DNA from: Miscanthus floridulus
Lineage: Eukaryota; Streptophyta; Magnoliopsida; Poales; Poaceae
Length of the DNA stretch: 64,000 nt
Direction: 5' to 3'
Assembly (NCBI RefSeq): GCF_019320115.1
Contig: NC_089584.1
Coordinates: 108,331,799 to 108,395,798, forward strand
The notes below the pieces were generated by a model. That model was given only the letters and a program-made list of their open reading frames with translations. It did not search any database and was not told the DNA's origin. Positions 58,940 through 64,000 of the stretch are shown here, piece after piece (positions within the stretch are counted from its first letter, which is position 1; the number at the start of each line of letters is the position of its first letter). The position numbers were made by a program, and so were the translations under genes.

Positions 58940-59460
58940 ATACGAGCGCCATTGCCCATATTGGTAAGGTCCAATTCCGACACATCGGCGGGCGGCGGCC
59001 GCGACGATCCATCACCGCCCGGTCACCTGGCTCTCCACGTCTCCGCGGCGACGCAGAGCCAGCACAAAGTGCACAAAACACCCAAATCGGCCACCCGCCG
59101 CCCCCGTCGCCGCCGTCCCCTTCGTCCTGCGGGGCTGCGCCCCACTAGGTATCTCACTAACCACTTCACCCTCTGCCGGCATCACCTTCCTAGGTCGCTT
59201 TGAGCTCCCACCGCCCTTTTTCCCGCGCGCCTTTCGCCATCTTTTTCCCCCCTACCCGTTCGGCATCCCCCGATGCGAAACCTGCGGCTGAACTCCGATT
59301 CACGTCGCGCCGCGCGGGGAGATCGGGCCGGCGCACTCATCCGGACGGGGAGGATCCTCTCTCGATTGGTCGGTACCCACGCCTTTCTTTTCCGCTCCCT
59401 ACCGATGTCGTTAGGTGGGAATCGGTTCTGGTATGAGAGTGAAACCAAACCAATCTAGAG
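58940..59460 (+). promoter_or_regulatory. GC-rich island, candidate promoter and leader of the pseudo-HPt gene
   Basis: A sharp change from AT-rich repeats to GC-rich, CG-dense sequence occurs here, with pyrimidine-rich stretches and a possible donor (CACTAG|GTATCTC at about 59150). No frame has a recognisable domain. The next clear coding exon on this strand is at 62921, so this may be a non-coding first exon followed by a ~3.5-kb leader intron. Confidence 0.4.
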
Positions 59461-62198
59461 GGAGCATGACGGCTAAGACCATGCGATCTTTATTTTCTAG
59501 TACTAGGATGAAAAAGATCGCTCCTGGCGGTTAAGCTTTAGTGCTCGTTTCTGTAACATGTTTGGATAGGTGTCACTTGCGTGCACCTAGAACTTGATAA
59601 AATGAATTAAAAGGCCATCCCACCTAATTATTAGCTGACCCAGAAAACACCATTGGCTACTGACTTGCATCTCTAGCGCATAGCTTCAGAATCTGGAAGT
59701 GTGACTTCCAGTGAGTTGGTTGCTGAACTGCAGAAGATCATGCTGTGTCTGCTCACTATGTGCAGTGCATCTCAAAAGATTTGTGAATGTTTTGTTAGTG
59801 TTTTAGTGACCACAGGTTATATCCTCATCCAAAACTTAACTCTCTGTGCACCTTATCCAATGGAAGAGGAAAGTTTCTGATTTGTAAGTAAATTTTGAGT
59901 GGAGAAACAATTGCTCAAGTTGGTGCTTTCTAGGTGAGAACAGAAATCTACTAATGTGCCAAAAAGTAATGGAGCGTACACATCAAACCAAGCATCTAGG
60001 TTCCTTCCTGGAGCACTGTGGATGAGAAATCCATGAGGATGCTTTTGGAGGTACCATGCACATCCAGTTCATGTTGTGCTATGCAGATGCTACTTTTAGA
60101 TTGTGGAAAGTTAGTCTCTTATGCTATAAATGGATTGCTGAGTGTTGATAATGTGATCATGTGCAAGCCGTAGAGCATGGATGACCTTGATATGTAGAAG
60201 CCAGACATTATAGTGTGAAGTATTTACCAGGAAAGACAAGCTTCAAAGTTTCAAATGCTAAAAAAACTTAGCTTTGTCCTGATGCTTATTCATGCACTAG
60301 AACTATCTTTTTATGTTTGATAAAAAGGTCAAATTAGCAATCAGAATGGATTAGCTCCATTCTACAGTCCTTTAGCTGTTCTTCCAACTTCCAAGGCTCT
60401 CAGGTGATGACGCTTGTCAAGATGACAGCAGCTGCCAAGAAATCTTCCTAGTTTCTAGTTAGACGATGATGGGGGAACTGGGAGATTAGATGGATGAGCT
60501 CAGGCTTGTCAAGTTTGTTAGCAGCTTTCCTTCCAGGAGATGTCGTCCTTGTGGGTGTATCATCTTGATTTAGATAACATATAGAGCTTGAGAATTTTTG
60601 TTTTTATTGAAGGGGCCATGTTCACTATCCCTTTTCTACATAGAAAAGGACATAATGAATGACAAATAGATTTGTGGCAGAAGGAAAATTATTGCCTTGA
60701 GAATACTCACTTATGAAATTGATAGAGACAACAGTACAGGAATGAACAGTTGGACCATATGCCTTGGGATATTTGTGAATATTTAGTCACCATACGGGGA
60801 AGGTACTGACTGAATAGCTTGCATGCAGACTATGTTTGCTGTTTATTCATCTGTGGCAATGGCAATGACTTGTCCAGAATTTTCTTTTTGCCGATACCCA
60901 TTTCCTGTATAGGCTTTCTGTTTGTTTCGAATTTCTGATCCATGCCGTATTCCTCTTATCAAGTTGTGATGTTGACTTGGGGTGAACTGCAATCATCTGA
61001 TCAATCATTGAATGAATCTCTTTTACCCCTTTGGCAAAAGACTGTTAGTTTGCCACGTGGTCCCATGCTCTGAGAGAACATTGGCTTGTGACAATTGGAC
61101 CAAGCTGTTGAGGTCTATTCTTTGTCCTACTTTTCTTTGGCTGAGGCTCAAAGTAAGCATCTTGGCCCTATTCTAGTTATCAGTCATTCTCCCAGATTTT
61201 ATCACCACATTGTGTTTGAACTTTGAGGGGCACAAAAAGACATCTTGTTCCAGCTTTCCCATTTGTCTGATTACATTCTATCCTGGGATTTGTCACGGGA
61301 GAATTTCTTGCGTAATCTTAGGATGTTGTTGTTTAAAGACCACAGCAGAAATTCTCTATTTCACTGACCCACAAAACAGACAAAAGGTAACATTACAACT
61401 GTATATAAGGTAAATATACTGATTTTTGCACTTCCTTAAACAGACTAAAGGGACACCTATTGTTTAGCTATTTATTCGAGCTAAATGGCCATTTGAACAG
61501 ACTAAACGGTGATTAAACGGGATAAACGGCTGATTAAACGGACATGGCAAGCCACCGTGTAGTGTTTACACGGCGTGTAAATGAGCTTAACTGCCGCGTA
61601 GGTGAACAGTGATTAAACGATAGTTTGTTAAATGCTAATGATTACTTGATTAGCACATAATGAGAACTGAATATCTCTGGTGCTAAATCTTTCGATACCA
61701 TGTATGGAGTTAGGAAAAAGCTTCCATCTACATGATTCAGTAACTCTGTGTAGGCTGGTTGTAATGAAAGCTTTAAACTGTTTGTCTGTTGTAATTTTGA
61801 AGTAATTTAGGGCGCTTCAGCTTAACTAAATTGCATGATTGACCCATGTTTTCTAAGCTGCAATCTACAGACTTCTATGACTCTGTATTAAGATCATGCC
61901 TGAGACTTCTTCACTTGTTCTAGTAGTCCATGAATATGTTTTCTTTTGAGCAATCCAACGTGAGAAAATTTGGAAGTATACTGTATTAGATCTTAATTCT
62001 CTTCGCTCAAATGTGTTTACTTTTATGTGGGGGTGTCAAGTCAAATAATAATGCAGTTATCATGTTTTACGTACACCTACAGAAAGCCATTGTTGCTGAT
62101 CTCAGCTAATCCTATCTTTGATCGGGTTTATTCGGGAAATTGTATGGATGCCATGAAACAGGTTAACTCTTGATAATTCCTAAAAGTAAGTTCCTTTA
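59461..62198. other. Long non-coding stretch upstream of the pseudo-HPt gene
   Basis: AT-moderate sequence with no sustained frame or protein similarity that I recognise. About 61480-61620 holds a cluster of GATTAAACG/ACTAAACGG phrases that looks like a transposon fragment. The remainder fits a leader intron or an intergenic region. Confidence 0.4.
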
Positions 62199-62558
62199 GG
62201 GGCCGTTTGGATCCTTTCATTTTGGAGGAATTGGAATCTACTTAATGGATTATAGGCTATTTGGTTTGGAATTTGACATTCCACAACTTTCCCAAGTTCA
62301 CATATAAGCCTATCTCAAATTCATAGCGGGAGATCGAAATTGATTCTATAGATCACCATGCTATGTTTCTACTCTCCAACTTATAGCATGCTCTTCAACT
62401 CACTTCTCTATAGTAGAAATGCAACGTATAAGTATCTCCCTTGTATGGCTAACAATAACATACAAATATGTTCCATATACAACCATATTAACTTAATTAA
62501 TATGTGCCTAAATTATAATTATTCGAATGAATTCAATTCCTAGGATCCAAACGGGGCC
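62199..62558. mobile_element. Tourist-like MITE upstream of the pseudo-HPt start
   Basis: The 360-bp element has inverted ends GGGGCCGTTTGGATCC and, from the right, GGCCCCGTTTGGATCC. Exact TTA duplications lie at 62196-62198 and 62559-62561. The arms stay similar for about 30 bases (both reach GGAATTG). Confidence 0.88.
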
Positions 62559-62920
62559 TTAATGATTTCTTTGCGATTGTTATAAACCAACATATATCTC
62601 TTATAAAGAGATACAGGCTACAAGAATCCGCATCTATTCAAGTCACTCTCCAAAATGTGTATATCTTGTGCACACCGTGGCAATCAAATCACCTGTGCAT
62701 GCAAGATGCTTACATTTGTTATCCAGAAACTGGAATATCTAAGTTTCACTTATGTTTGGTAGACAAATAGTAACTGCCTCCTCCACTATATAAGCATATG
62801 GCATGCTCAACTTTCTGTATCCATTGTTCCCACCTGTTTATATATGTCTTGTAACTTGTGAAGTGTGTTCCTATCTGTATCACCTTCGCCTTGCCACCCT
62901 TTGGCTAGTCATTCATACGA

Positions 62921-63503
62921 ATGGATTATTCTAATTTGCGTCGCCAAGCTGCATCCATGAAAAAGAGTCTCTTTGATCAGGCCTGTATTATACTCTGGAG
63001 ATTTCTAATCAATATTTTATCTTTATGCTTTCACAAGGACCTAGAAGTTCAATCATACCTTTTTCCTATGTATAAGCATGCCTGCTTTTGATCCCATCCA
63101 TGGCAAACACTATTCTATGCTGTTTTATGGCTTTCAATGTTTTCCTTTTATATACCAAATGCTGACTCAGTAAGTTTTATTTCATCGACAGGGGTACCTA
63201 GATGAGCAATTTTGCCAGGTGGAAGACTTGCAGGATGAAGCTAGTCCTAATTTTGCGGAAGAGGTTGCCACTTTGTTTTTCAAGGACTCGGCCAGGCTAA
63301 TATCAAATGTTGAACAAGCTCTGTAAGTAAAACGGGCATATCAAGGGAGAAGTGTTTTCTTGTTCAAAAAGAAAGAAAATACGATGCAAGCAGAAGTGTT
63401 GAACTTGACTGATTAAAATTTTGTGACACTGCAGAGAAAAATACCCCAAAGATTTCAATAGATGGGATGCATACATGCAGCAGCTAAAAGGCAGCTGTTC
63501 CAG
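62921..63503 (+). CDS. PHP1: Pseudo histidine-containing phosphotransfer protein, partial (window edge)
   Basis: HPt proteins relay phosphate from cytokinin receptor kinases to response regulators; pseudo-HPts lack the phospho-acceptor His and inhibit the relay. Three coding exons are visible: 62921-62980 (MDYSNLRRQAASMKKSLFDQ), 63192-63322 (GYLDEQFCQVEDLQDE onward) and 63435-63503 (ending YMQQLKGSCS). They give about 86 residues, and the gene continues beyond the window. In the family motif H-Q-L-K-G-S the His is Gln here (Q79, CAG at 63478-63480), as in rice OsPHP proteins. The first intron must use a GC donor (CAG|GCCTGT), because only that joins LFDQ to GYLDEQF. The symbol is by analogy to rice OsPHP1, which I recall lying near a malic enzyme gene. 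Confidence 0.88.
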
Positions 63504-63703
63504 GTAGCTCTGGTGCTGCATCTGGATATATTTTTTCAGTTGCACATGATCCATGCTATGTGCCTGATTCAGTACAGCACACAGACCTTACTTTATAGTT
63601 TTGTGAATAATGAGGACTATGAGTTTAACTGAACATCCTGCAAAGTTGACACTATCCTTTTTGAAACAACTACTGCATGCTTCAGCTTCTTAAAAAAGTG
63701 TGT

Positions 63704-63717
<14 letters not shown>

Positions 63718-63747
<30 letters not shown>
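63718..63747. repeat. (GT)n microsatellite followed by 30-base poly(G)
   Basis: About ten GT dinucleotides (63698-63717) run directly into 30 G residues, in the third intron of the pseudo-HPt gene. No coding exon is visible from 63504 to the end of the window. Confidence 0.95.
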
Positions 63748-63748
<1 letters not shown>

Positions 63749-64000
63749 TCTGAAGCATATCAATGCCTCACTAATGACATGTCCAGTATGCTTGTAAACC
63801 AAGGTTCTTGGAGGCTTTAAGGTGGTCTGGTATCTCAGAGGAAAACTCATATTTTGTAGTTTTGTGTGCCAACCAAAAGCTTAACGTGTGCGAATGAACT
63901 TTTGTAAGCATGGCATGGTTCTGAATACATGTAAATAAAGCATAACTCTGACATCTGAACACATTATCATTGTTTTATATTTATATAAAGTTTACGTGTG

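Overview
This window is nuclear DNA from a grass, probably a panicoid of the sorghum/sugarcane/maize group. The evidence is GC-rich first exons, intron-rich plant genes, Tourist and Stowaway MITEs, a Sirevirus-type copia retrotransposon, and a gene set that I recall (not searched) as matching a block of rice chromosome 1 (NADP-malic enzyme, pseudo-HPt). I rebuilt the spliced gene models by hand from splice sites and reading-frame continuity. All five full-length models close in frame.

Layout: (1) 0-1.3 kb, a GC-rich stretch and a degenerate ATGTTGCAA-rich repeat. (2) 1.4-5.1 kb, minus strand: a secreted pectin methylesterase in 5 exons (393 aa). (3) 5.1-9.9 kb: intergenic, with an L1 LINE relic and a MITE-like patch. 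(4) 9.95-14.7 kb, plus strand: an AMP1/LAMP1-type M28 peptidase in 12 exons (726 aa). (5) 15-16.3 kb: a small Tourist-like MITE, local duplications and a Mutator-like MITE with 9-bp target duplications. (6) 16.35-33.0 kb: a Russian-doll insertion. A foldback element contains a small MITE, which contains a decayed Sirevirus. The Sirevirus carries an inverted solo LTR internally and a 3.5-kb gypsy-like solo LTR inside its 3' LTR. (7) 33.4-37.9 kb, minus strand: organellar tryptophanyl-tRNA synthetase in 15 exons (405 aa). (8) 38.36-44.6 kb, plus strand: cytosolic-type NADP-malic enzyme in 19 exons (574 aa), divergent from the tRNA synthetase across about 0.5 kb. (9) 46.5-54.2 kb, minus strand: a cereblon-like LON + CULT protein in 10 exons (558 aa), with introns holding an RTE LINE, an L1 LINE and a Tourist MITE. 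(10) 54.4-58.8 kb: a MITE and two giant inverted-repeat arrays of a ~175-bp AT-rich unit. (11) 58.9 kb to the end, plus strand: the start of a pseudo histidine-phosphotransfer gene (first 3 coding exons), with a possible far-upstream leader and a non-canonical GC-AG intron.

The genes do not form an operon or one pathway. They are independent housekeeping or signalling genes: wall pectin modification, an ER peptidase linked to hormone and miRNA phenotypes, organellar translation, NADPH supply, an E3 ligase substrate receptor and a cytokinin phosphorelay inhibitor. The most unusual material is the nested transposon block, the palindromic CCGGACG arrays in the Sirevirus LTRs and the hairpin arrays at 54.8-58.8 kb. 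I found no tRNA, rRNA or CRISPR.
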